Source of the DNA: Rhizobium brockwellii
GTDB taxonomy: Bacteria; Pseudomonadota; Alphaproteobacteria; Rhizobiales; Rhizobiaceae
Direction of reading: 5' to 3'
Assembly: GCF_000769405.2 (NCBI RefSeq)
Contig: NZ_CP053439.1
Span: 4,386,501-4,450,500 of the forward strand
Length of the DNA stretch: 64,000 nt
Shown: positions 9,671 through 16,426 of the stretch, piece by piece
Layout of the letters: each line of letters begins with the position of its first letter
Position numbering within the stretch: position 1 is the first letter of the stretch
Translations under genes and position numbers: made by a program
The notes under the pieces: generated by a model
The model's input: only the letters and a program-made list of their open reading frames with translations
Database searches by the model: none
Told to the model about the DNA's origin: nothing

Positions 9671-10108
9671 ATGGCCCGCATAGACCAGAGCGATGATTGG
9701 CGGGACCGCCATGCGCCGACGATCAGCGCCTTCGAGTCGCTGGCGATGGATGCCTATAGCCATCTGCCGGATGAATTCCGCCAGCTGACGACCAACCTCA
9801 CGATCGAGATCGAAGATTTCCCCGATGACGACGTTTTCGAGGACATGGCGCTGGAAACCCCTTTCGATCTGCTCGGCCTTTTCGAGGGCAGGGGCATTTC
9901 CGAACGTTTCACGGTGGAAACCGGCGAGATGCCGAACCGCATCCGCCTCTACCGCCGCCCCATCCTCGATTACTGGGCTGAGAACGACGAGACGCTCGGC
10001 GATATCATCACCCACGTCCTGATCCACGAGATCGGCCACCATTTCGGGCTGAGCGACGATGACATGGAGCGGATCGAGGCAAGCGCCGAGGAAGCCGCTG
10101 AGCGATAG
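9671..10108 (+). CDS. Small metallopeptidase family protein (zincin-like, DUF1025-type)
   Basis: 145 residues; ATG with AAAGGAAGG upstream. The zinc-binding motif HEIGHHFG is at residues 119-126, followed by GLSDDDM, which matches the minimal zincin family annotated as metallopeptidase or possible Zn-dependent protease. The N-terminal part carries TIEIEDFPDD, and RIRLYRRPILDYW runs along the edge strand. No signal peptide, so it is probably cytoplasmic. It is divergent from the imu operon, and its TAG stop is inside the first palindrome of an intergenic repeat. Substrate unknown. Confidence 0.88.
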   Translation: MARIDQSDDWRDRHAPTISAFESLAMDAYSHLPDEFRQLTTNLTIEIEDFPDDDVFEDMALETPFDLLGLFEGRGISERFTVETGEMPNRIRLYRRPILDYWAENDETLGDIITHVLIHEIGHHFGLSDDDMERIEASAEEAAER

Positions 10109-10209
10109 AGCGCCGCGCGTCCAAGGACGCGCTAAGGACGCTCTATCACTTTCAATCACGCATAATCCTTTCCGAAAATCGATTACGATTTCCGGAAAGG
10201 ATTATGCGT
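10106..10209. repeat. RIME-like intergenic element, copy 1 (two palindromes)
   Basis: Palindrome A (10106-10145) starts TAGAGCGCCGCGCGTCC and closes with the complementary arm containing AAGGACGCTCTA. Palindrome B (10158-10209) has arms ACGCATAATCCTTTCCG and its complement around an AATCGATTACGATT centre. The stop codon of the metallopeptidase forms the first three bases of A. Related copies lie at 16254-16356 and 45766-45870. It resembles the Rhizobium-specific intergenic mosaic elements (RIME); exact family membership is inferred. Confidence 0.8.
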
Positions 10210-10216
10210 TAAAACC

Positions 10217-10423
10217 TCACTGCTCGGAGAGTTTCATCTCAGGATCGTATTCCTTGCCTTCGACCTGCTTGACGACGGCCTGGCCGCACTGCATCGCGCC
10301 GGTTGCGGCATTGAAGGCATAGGTCGGGGAGCCCTCCAGCGACCAGCCCTTGTTGAGGGCGGCGGTGACCTTATGGCAGAAGGAAGCATCGTCGGGACCG
10401 GTCAGAAAGCGGTAGAGTTTCAT
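10217..10423 (-). CDS. DUF1737 domain-containing protein
   Basis: 68 residues from ATG 10423, which shares one base with the TGA of the upstream CoA-ester lyase (TGATG), so translation is probably coupled; a GTG one codon earlier is an alternative start. MKLYRFLTGPDDASFCHKVT and the following LNKGWSLEGSPTYAF match the DUF1737 family of small soluble proteins. Contains two cysteines and no membrane segment. No function is established for the family. Confidence 0.82.
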   Translation of the reverse strand: MKLYRFLTGPDDASFCHKVTAALNKGWSLEGSPTYAFNAATGAMQCGQAVVKQVEGKEYDPEMKLSEQ

Positions 10424-11343
10424 CACATCGTCTTTCGTGCTGCAGCCTGGCGGGCTGCGATCAGGTGGGCTTTATGGACCAGACTTTCCGCCTGGACAAG
10501 ATGCAGCCGCTCGACCATCCGCCCGCCTGCATTGATGACGTTCAGCCCGTCGGAAGCGGGGTCGGCAAAGGCTGATATGATCGCCTCCGCTTCCGCAATC
10601 GCTGCCGGATCCGGACCGAAATGCCGGTTGGCGGGCTCGATCTGCGCCGGATGGATCAGCATCTTGCCGGCAAAGCCCATGGCCCGGCCCTGCAGACATT
10701 CGGCATCAAAACCCTGTTCGTCCCTGAAATCGTTGAAGACGCTGTCGATTGCATCGAGCCCGTAGGCGCTGACCGCAAGGACGACCTGCATCAGCCACGG
10801 CACGAGATAGTTCCGCCCCGGCTGTGGAAGCACGCCTGTTTCCTTGCGCAGGTCGTTGAGCCCGACGACGAGGCAATCGAGCCGCGAGCCCGGCGTGCGC
10901 CCGGCTTCAGCGATAACAGCCGCATTGAGGATACCGCGCGGTGTCTCGATCATCGCCCAGATGCGCAGATCATCAGGTGCATCCGCCTCGGAGAGAAGGT
11001 CACCGAGCGCCATGACATCCTGCGGTTCATCGACCTTCGGCAACAGCACGGCGTCGGGATTGAGCGCGATTACCAGTTCCATGTCCGCCAGGCCGAAATT
11101 GGTCGACAGGTCATTGATGCGGATGATCCGTTCCTTGCCTTGGAGCGGCCGAGCCGAAAAGAAATTCCACAGATTTTCCCGCGCTTCCGCCTTCTTTTCC
11201 GGCGCCACGGAATCCTCGAGATCGAAGATCACCGCATCGCAATCGACCGCGTGAGTTTTTTCGAGGGCGCGGAGATTGATGGCAGGCACACTCAGCACCG
11301 AACGGCGCAGGCGGACGGAGCGGGGCGTGGGGTTTCGGCTCAT
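10423..11343 (-). CDS. HpcH/HpaI aldolase/citrate lyase family protein (CoA ester lyase, CitE-like)
   Basis: 306 residues. The N-terminus RRSVLSVPAINLRALEKT, then CDAVIFDLEDSVAPEKKAEAR, carries the metal-binding DLEDSV signature of CitE/malyl-CoA lyases. RIIRINDLST supplies a conserved arginine, and the Mg-binding Glu/Asp pair is in WAMIETPRGILN and VGLNDLRKETG. These enzymes cleave CoA thioesters such as malyl-CoA, citramalyl-CoA or methylmalyl-CoA in a TIM barrel. Which substrate applies cannot be decided without comparison. It is co-transcribed with the DUF1737 gene. Confidence 0.88.
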   Translation of the reverse strand: MSRNPTPRSVRLRRSVLSVPAINLRALEKTHAVDCDAVIFDLEDSVAPEKKAEARENLWNFFSARPLQGKERIIRINDLSTNFGLADMELVIALNPDAVLLPKVDEPQDVMALGDLLSEADAPDDLRIWAMIETPRGILNAAVIAEAGRTPGSRLDCLVVGLNDLRKETGVLPQPGRNYLVPWLMQVVLAVSAYGLDAIDSVFNDFRDEQGFDAECLQGRAMGFAGKMLIHPAQIEPANRHFGPDPAAIAEAEAIISAFADPASDGLNVINAGGRMVERLHLVQAESLVHKAHLIAARQAAARKTM

Positions 11344-11481
11344 GGCGAATTAGTGCCAAGCTTTGAAAGCCGAAGCAAGCAGCCCACCCCAGAACATCTA
11401 GCAGAACAACAAAAAGCCATGCTTGCCTTGCAGAGAGGAAGGAGAAGGACCACATTCCTTTCCGAAGAAAGGTCTCTAACC

Positions 11482-11715
11482 ATGCAGAACATTCGCTCCA
11501 TCTTCCTCATGCTTGCCGGCGCCACCGTTTTCGTGGCCATGCTGCTTTTCACCTTTTCGGTGACGCTCGCCGTCGGCGGCATCCTGACCGTGCTCATGGT
11601 CGGACGTGCGCTTTCGATGAAGATGAAGCCCGTTCCGGTCCGCGCCAAGGCAAACAACGGTAAGCGTGAGATGCGCGTGTGGAACGACGGCCGCGGCACG
11701 ATCATCGATCTCTGA
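11482..11715 (+). CDS. Small membrane protein of unknown function
   Basis: 77 residues from ATG 11482, with AAAGG upstream. I do not recognise a family. Residues 6-42 are strongly hydrophobic (SIFLMLAGATVFVAMLL, FSVTLAVGGILTVLMVG) and would make one long or two short membrane segments. They are followed by a basic stretch (SMKMKPVPVRAKANNGKR) and the end VWNDGRGTIIDL. Codon use and GC are like the neighbours. It is a single gene between the CoA-lyase (divergent) and a VOC protein. Confidence 0.65.
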   Translation: MQNIRSIFLMLAGATVFVAMLLFTFSVTLAVGGILTVLMVGRALSMKMKPVPVRAKANNGKREMRVWNDGRGTIIDL

Positions 11716-11827
11716 TCACCGGATTTTCCAAAAATTTTGACCGACACTGTCGGCTCCAGGTTCCATCATGCGTCCTTGAAACAGCCAGGCATTCCGCCGG
11801 CTCGTGAAAAACGTATGGAGGACGAGC

Positions 11828-12250
11828 ATGGATACAACGACAGAGAGCAACTCGACCAAGATGCCGCCGGTCAAGAATGGCCTGCTGCCCTATCTGACGG
11901 TCGATGGCGCAGTGAAAGCTGCGGAATTCTACAAGAAGGCTTTCGGCGCCGAAGAGGCATATCTCGTGCCGGTCGACGAGAGCGGCAGAACGATGCATGT
12001 GCATCTCTACATCAACGGCAGTTCCCTCATGCTGTCGGACGCCTATCCCGAATACGGCCATGCCTTCAAAGGCCATGAAGGCTTCGCCATCCAACTGGTG
12101 ATCGACGATATCGATTTCTGGTGGGATCGCGCGGTTGCTGCCGGCGCCGAGGTCGTCATGCCGGTCGAACTGATGTTCTGGGGCGATCGCTATGGCCAGC
12201 TTCGTGATCCGTTCGGCGTCCTCTGGGGCCTGAACGCACCGTCCAAATAA
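11828..12250 (+). CDS. VOC superfamily protein (PhnB-like glyoxalase/bleomycin-resistance fold)
   Basis: 140 residues from ATG 11828, six bases after GGAGG; an upstream in-frame ATG at 11804 has no ribosome site. PYLTVDGAVKAAEFYKKAFG begins the first beta-alpha-beta-beta-beta unit, and WGDRYGQLRDPFGVLWGLN is the typical end of the second. Family members bind a metal and act on diverse small molecules or sequester toxins. The PhnB-like branch has no agreed activity. Stands alone between unrelated genes. Confidence 0.85.
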   Translation: MDTTTESNSTKMPPVKNGLLPYLTVDGAVKAAEFYKKAFGAEEAYLVPVDESGRTMHVHLYINGSSLMLSDAYPEYGHAFKGHEGFAIQLVIDDIDFWWDRAVAAGAEVVMPVELMFWGDRYGQLRDPFGVLWGLNAPSK

Positions 12251-12383
12251 GGGACAGCCGCAATCGGTGGACCGCGCGAAACGTCGCGTGGCCGCCGTCT
12301 GTGAAAGATTCTCCTTCATTTCGGCAAAAAACTGGACTAGATGCAAATTCAGAAAGTAGATTTGCTGAAATGGAGCATGGATC

Positions 12384-12992
12384 ATGGATAAATTCGTGAA
12401 GCTCACGGGCGTTGCAGCGCCCCTGCCGGTCGTCAACGTCGACACCGACATGATTATTCCGAAGGATTATCTGAAGACGATCAAGCGCACCGGCCTCGGC
12501 ACCGGCCTCTTCGCGGAGGCTCGTTATAACGAAGACGGCTCAGAAAACCCGGATTTCGTGCTGAACAAGCCGGCCTATCGCGCTGCCAAGATCCTCGTTG
12601 CCGGCGACAATTTCGGCTGCGGCTCCTCGCGCGAGCACGCGCCCTGGGCGCTTCTCGATTTCGGCATCCGCTGCGTCATCTCGACCAGCTTCGCCGATAT
12701 TTTCTACAACAACTGTTTCAAGAACGGCATCCTGCCGATCAAGGTCAGCCAGGAAGACCTCGACAAGCTGATGGACGACGCCTCGCGCGGCTCCAACGCC
12801 GTCTTGACCGTCGACCTTGAGAACCTCGAGATCACCGGCCCCGATGGTGGTTTGATCAAGTTCGATCTCGACGAGTTCAAGCGTCACTGCCTGCTGAACG
12901 GCCTCGATGATATCGGCCTGACGCTGGAAAAGGGCAAGGCGATCGACAGCTTCGAAAAGAAGAACGCCGCTTCGCACCCCTGGGCAGCCTGA
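12384..12992 (+). CDS. leuD: 3-isopropylmalate dehydratase small subunit
   Basis: 202 residues; ATG with GGAG 8 bases upstream. [20 protein letters not shown] and [19 protein letters not shown] are signatures of the swivel domain of the aconitase family. With LeuC it isomerises 2-isopropylmalate to 3-isopropylmalate in leucine synthesis. Full length. leuC is not in the window, but leuB follows at 14151, separated by a convergent PLP-enzyme gene, so the leu genes here are scattered rather than an operon. Ends at a strong terminator. Confidence 0.97.
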   Translation: MDKFVKLTGVAAPLPVVNVDTDMIIPKDYLKTIKRTGLGTGLFAEARYNEDGSENPDFVLNKPAYRAAKILVAGDNFGCGSSREHAPWALLDFGIRCVISTSFADIFYNNCFKNGILPIKVSQEDLDKLMDDASRGSNAVLTVDLENLEITGPDGGLIKFDLDEFKRHCLLNGLDDIGLTLEKGKAIDSFEKKNAASHPWAA

Positions 12993-13015
12993 GCCTATCC
13001 AATCGGTTGCCGATC

Positions 13016-13044
13016 AAGCCGGGCTTTCGCCCGGCTTTTTCTTT
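13016..13044 (+). terminator. Rho-independent terminator after leuD
   Basis: Perfect 9-bp stem AAGCCGGGC / GCCCGGCTT with TTTC loop, followed by TTTCTTT. It lies 24 bp after the leuD stop and just before the end of the convergent dehydratase gene. Confidence 0.88.
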
Positions 13045-13052
13045 GGCGTAGA

Positions 13053-13985
13053 TCAAAGAAACTTTTCTTTCCAGCCCCTGAGTTTATCGAGCGACACGCC
13101 GATGCCGCCGCAGACTTCGATAAGCGGATTATCGAAGCGCTGAAGCAGCCCGGCATGTACATCGGCAACCGCAAGGGCCGCACCGCAAGCCGGCTCGACC
13201 AGAATGCGCTGCGCATCGGCAAATTTCAGGCAGGCGGCAACGGCATCAGCGTCGCTGACGACAACACTTTCGATCGGATGCTGCTTCGGCAAGTCGAAGA
13301 CATGCTGCGCCACCTGCCGCGCGCCGAGCGAATTGGCAATCGAAGTAATGGCGGGAAGGGTGATACGCTCATTCGCCTTGAGGCTGGCGTTCAGCGAGGC
13401 CGCCCCTTCCGTTTCGACGGCGATAACAGGCACATCGGAAAGCCCGTTGCGCTTCAATCCCTCGACAATGCCGGCAAGCAGCCCGCCGCCACCGACGCTG
13501 GTGATGACGCAATCGAATTTTGCCCCTTTGGCCACAACCTCGTCGATCAGCGTGGCATGGCCATCCCACAGAAGCGGATGGTCGAAGGGGTGAACATAGG
13601 TTGCCTTGCGGCTCCGGGCGAGTTCGACTGCATGAGCATTGGCCTCATCGAAAACCGAACCATGAACGAGGACATTCGCACCCGTTGCGGCAATCGTCTG
13701 CCGGACATCGGCCGCCGTCGTCTCCGGCACGACGATCGTGACCGGCACACCGAGCGCCCGGCCGGCATAAGCCGCGGCAATGCCGGCATTGCCGCCGGAA
13801 GCGCAGAAGATCTCGCGCGCCCCATTTTCCACCTCGTGCTGGCAAAGCCGGCCGACGCCGCGCAGCTTGAAGCTGCCGGAAGGCTGCAGAGCATCGAGCT
13901 TCAGCCAGAGCGGTTTGCCGCTGGCGCTATAGCCAGGTGCCGTCTGAACCAAGGGCGTGTCGAGATGGAGAGGTACGAAAGGCAT
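13053..13985 (-). CDS. PLP-dependent threonine/serine dehydratase-like enzyme
   Basis: 310 residues from ATG 13985, with GGATGG just upstream; a GTG 10 codons earlier is possible. Fold-type II PLP enzyme: the Schiff-base lysine is in SGSFKLRGVG, the substrate loop is CASGGNAGIAAAYA and the phosphate-binding glycines are VGGGGLLAG. These match serine/threonine dehydratases, which deaminate hydroxyamino acids to 2-oxo acids. There is no C-terminal ACT domain, so it is not the feedback-regulated biosynthetic IlvA; a catabolic or racemase-like role is possible. Convergent with leuD. Confidence 0.87.
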   Translation of the reverse strand: MPFVPLHLDTPLVQTAPGYSASGKPLWLKLDALQPSGSFKLRGVGRLCQHEVENGAREIFCASGGNAGIAAAYAGRALGVPVTIVVPETTAADVRQTIAATGANVLVHGSVFDEANAHAVELARSRKATYVHPFDHPLLWDGHATLIDEVVAKGAKFDCVITSVGGGGLLAGIVEGLKRNGLSDVPVIAVETEGAASLNASLKANERITLPAITSIANSLGARQVAQHVFDLPKQHPIESVVVSDADAVAACLKFADAQRILVEPACGAALAVADVHAGLLQRFDNPLIEVCGGIGVSLDKLRGWKEKFL

Positions 13986-14150
13986 GGGAACCATCCAGGA
14001 TAAAGATAGGGTCACCGTTTAATCCGTTTGCGGACGCAGGAGCAACCGTCACTGCTCAAAGTGAAGCGTACCGATTCACCGCTTCTGTCGCTTGAAATGC
14101 CCAATTCCGGGGTCTAAGAAACCGCAACTTGTTTTTCCCAGGAGGGTTTC

Positions 14151-15263
14151 ATGACAGCGCGCAATCTTTTCCTGCTGCCGGGTGACGGCATCGGTCCCGA
14201 AGCCATGGGCGAGGTCCGCAAGATCATCGCCTATATGAACGAGGCGATGAATGCCGGTTTCGTCACCGACGAAGGCCTTGTTGGCGGGTGCGCCTATGAT
14301 GCGCATGGCGCTGCGATCTCGGAAGCCGACATGCAGAAGGCGATTGCCGCCGATGCCGTTCTGTTCGGCGCCGTCGGCGGTCCGAAATGGGATAGCGTGC
14401 CTTATGAAGTGCGCCCGGAAGCCGGCCTGCTGCGCCTGCGCAAGGATCTGCAGCTCTTTGCTAACCTGCGCCCCGCCATTTGCTATCCGGCCCTTGCTGC
14501 GGCCTCGTCGCTGAAGCCGGAGCTGGTCGAAGGCCTCGATATCCTGATCATCCGCGAGCTGACGGGCGGCGTCTATTTCGGCGAGCCGAAGGAAATCATC
14601 GACCTCGGCAACGGCCAGAAGCGCGGCATCGACACGCAGGTCTACGATACCTACGAGATCGAGCGCATCGCCGGCGTCGCCTTCGAAATGGCCCGCACGC
14701 GGCAGAATCGCGTCTGCTCTATGGAAAAGCGCAACGTCATGAAGTCGGGCGTGCTGTGGAACCAGGTGGTGACCGAAACGCATAAGGCGAAATATTCCGA
14801 CGTCCAGCTCGAACACATGCTGGCCGATGCCGGCGGCATGCAGCTGGTGCGCCAGCCCAAACAATTCGACGTCATCGTCACCGACAACCTCTTCGGCGAT
14901 ATGCTCTCCGACGTCGCCGCCATGCTGACCGGCTCGCTCGGCATGCTGCCATCGGCCTCGCTCGGCGCGCCTGACGGCAAGACCGGCAAGCGCAAGGCGC
15001 TTTACGAGCCGGTGCACGGCTCGGCCCCTGACATCGCCGGCAAGGGCATTGCCAATCCGATCGCCATGATCGCCTCCTTCGCCATGTGCCTGCGTTACTC
15101 CTTCAATCTGGTGAAGGAAGCCGACGATCTGGAAAAGGCGATCGCCAACGTGCTCGACAAGGGCATCCGCACCGGCGACATCATGGCCGATGGCGCAAGG
15201 CAGGTCGGCACCATCGAGATGGGCGATGCGATCCTCGCCGAGTTCAAGACGCTTTCCGCCTGA
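14151..15263 (+). CDS. leuB: 3-isopropylmalate dehydrogenase
   Basis: 370 residues; ATG preceded by [25 protein letters not shown] opens the isocitrate/isopropylmalate dehydrogenase fold. [20 protein letters not shown] substrate residues, the metal-binding [15 protein letters not shown] and the NAD-binding [20 protein letters not shown] are all intact. It oxidises 3-isopropylmalate with NAD+ to the leucine precursor. Full length. The TGA stop is immediately followed by a parS-like palindrome. Confidence 0.97.
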   Translation: MTARNLFLLPGDGIGPEAMGEVRKIIAYMNEAMNAGFVTDEGLVGGCAYDAHGAAISEADMQKAIAADAVLFGAVGGPKWDSVPYEVRPEAGLLRLRKDLQLFANLRPAICYPALAAASSLKPELVEGLDILIIRELTGGVYFGEPKEIIDLGNGQKRGIDTQVYDTYEIERIAGVAFEMARTRQNRVCSMEKRNVMKSGVLWNQVVTETHKAKYSDVQLEHMLADAGGMQLVRQPKQFDVIVTDNLFGDMLSDVAAMLTGSLGMLPSASLGAPDGKTGKRKALYEPVHGSAPDIAGKGIANPIAMIASFAMCLRYSFNLVKEADDLEKAIANVLDKGIRTGDIMADGARQVGTIEMGDAILAEFKTLSA

Positions 15264-15279
15264 TATTTCACGTGAAACA
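15264..15279. promoter_or_regulatory. parS-like ParB-binding palindrome, distal site
   Basis: TATTTCACGTGAAACA differs at one position from the parS consensus TGTTTCACGTGAAACA and begins at the base after the leuB stop. It is about 40 kb from parAB and 47 kb from the probable oriC. Confidence 0.72.
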
Positions 15280-15425
15280 GTTCCGGCCCTTCGCATCATG
15301 CTTGCGGGGGCTTTTTCCTCCTGAACGCGAGCCGCATCGGCTTGGTCGAATTATCCCAAACGGACTATTCTCGGCCACAATCTCGTGTATTTTTGCGCCG
15401 GATTTTAACGAGCGCATAACCTCGA

Positions 15426-15490
15426 CATTGGAAACGATTTTCCAATGGACTACGCGCCAATTCAAAATAATAGAGCGTCCTTAGCGCGTC
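15426..15490. repeat. Palindrome plus fragment of the RIME-like element
   Basis: CATTGGAAA / TTTCCAATG forms a 9-bp stem with a 4-nt loop at 15426-15447. At 15471-15490, TAGAGCGTCCTTAGCGCGTC is the exact reverse complement of the right half of palindrome A of the copy at 10106-10145, so this looks like a decayed remnant of the element. Confidence 0.65.
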
Positions 15491-15525
15491 GTGGCACTTT
15501 AGGGCAAATTTGAACGGACGACGGA

Positions 15526-16260
15526 ATGCGGGCATTTTGGGCTTCCTTGGACAGGCGCTGGCGCCGGAGCAGCGCTGGCATACCGCCTTTGCGTTGGCAG
15601 GCCTGCCTCTTCATCACGCTGAATGCCGTGATTCTCTCCATGCTGCTCTTCGATGCACCGATCGGCGCCAGCGAGGCTCCTGCACCGGTGAAGCACCTCG
15701 GCGAAATGCTGACCGGCTTCGGCGATTCCGCCTGGCTGATCTATACCAGCATCCTGCTGTTCTTTCAGGGCCGGGCCGGCTACAAGCTTGTGAAGACGGC
15801 GCGCTCCAAGGCGCAAGCGCTTTATGTCAGCTGGATCGGCGCTTATCTCTTCATCACGGTTGTCTTCTCCGGGCTGCTCGCCAATCTGCTAAAGCGGGCG
15901 ATCGGCAGGGCGCGTCCCGATCATTTTCATGACTACGGCATGTTTTCCTTCACGCCCTTTTCAGGCCATGCCGCTTTCGAAAGTTTTCCGTCCGGCCATT
16001 CCACCACGGTCGGCGCCTTCTTTGCTGCCTTCGCGCTGCTGTTTCCGCGCTATCGCGTTGCCTTCATCGCTTGCGCCATCTGGCTCGGCATGACGCGTGT
16101 CATGGTCGGCGCCCATTATCCGAGCGACGTCATCGCCGGCCTTGCCTTCGGTGCCTGGTTCTCGCTGCTGACGGCGATCGTCTTTGCGCGCTGCGGCTTG
16201 CTCTTCAAGCTGGCGCCGGATGGCTGGCCACTCTCGAAGCGCCTGTTTCGCACTGCATAA
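15526..16260 (+). CDS. PAP2-family membrane phosphatase
   Basis: 244 residues. All three motifs of the PAP2/lipid phosphatase family are present: KRAIGRARPD (KX6RP), PSGHSTT (PSGH) and TRVMVGAHYPSDV (SRX5H-like, with R and catalytic H). Several hydrophobic segments (for example LITLNAVILSMLLF and LFITVVFSGLLANLL) make it an inner-membrane enzyme with the active site at the periplasmic face. It likely dephosphorylates a lipid phosphate such as undecaprenyl-PP or phosphatidate. The start lacks an obvious Shine-Dalgarno sequence. The TAA stop lies inside the palindrome of the downstream repeat. Confidence 0.9.
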   Translation: MRAFWASLDRRWRRSSAGIPPLRWQACLFITLNAVILSMLLFDAPIGASEAPAPVKHLGEMLTGFGDSAWLIYTSILLFFQGRAGYKLVKTARSKAQALYVSWIGAYLFITVVFSGLLANLLKRAIGRARPDHFHDYGMFSFTPFSGHAAFESFPSGHSTTVGAFFAAFALLFPRYRVAFIACAIWLGMTRVMVGAHYPSDVIAGLAFGAWFSLLTAIVFARCGLLFKLAPDGWPLSKRLFRTA

Positions 16261-16356
16261 TTCCTTCAATCGGAATCGATTTAAGGATAAAATTATGCAG
16301 CAATTCAATATGTTACAGCGTCCTTTGCGCGTCCGAAAAGACGCGCGGCGCTGTAA
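16254..16356. repeat. RIME-like intergenic element, copy 2 (inverted orientation)
   Basis: Palindrome B (16254-16299; TGCATAATT ... AATTATGCA) is followed by palindrome A (16313-16356; TTACAGCG ... CGCTGTAA). A read on the minus strand is nearly the same as A of the copy at 45766. The stop codon of the PAP2 gene is part of B. Confidence 0.8.
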
Positions 16357-16365
16357 TATGGAAAA

Positions 16366-16396
16366 GCCCGGCGCCTTGTGAGCGCCGGGCCTTTTT
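16366..16396. terminator. Bidirectional terminator between PAP2 and MHS transporter genes
   Basis: Perfect 9-bp stem GCCCGGCGC / GCGCCGGGC, 7-nt loop, then CTTTTT on the + strand and a short T-rich tail on the minus strand. It sits between convergent genes. Confidence 0.85.
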
Positions 16397-16426
16397 CTCA
16401 AGCGCGGATTGGTCTCAATCCGCCGC

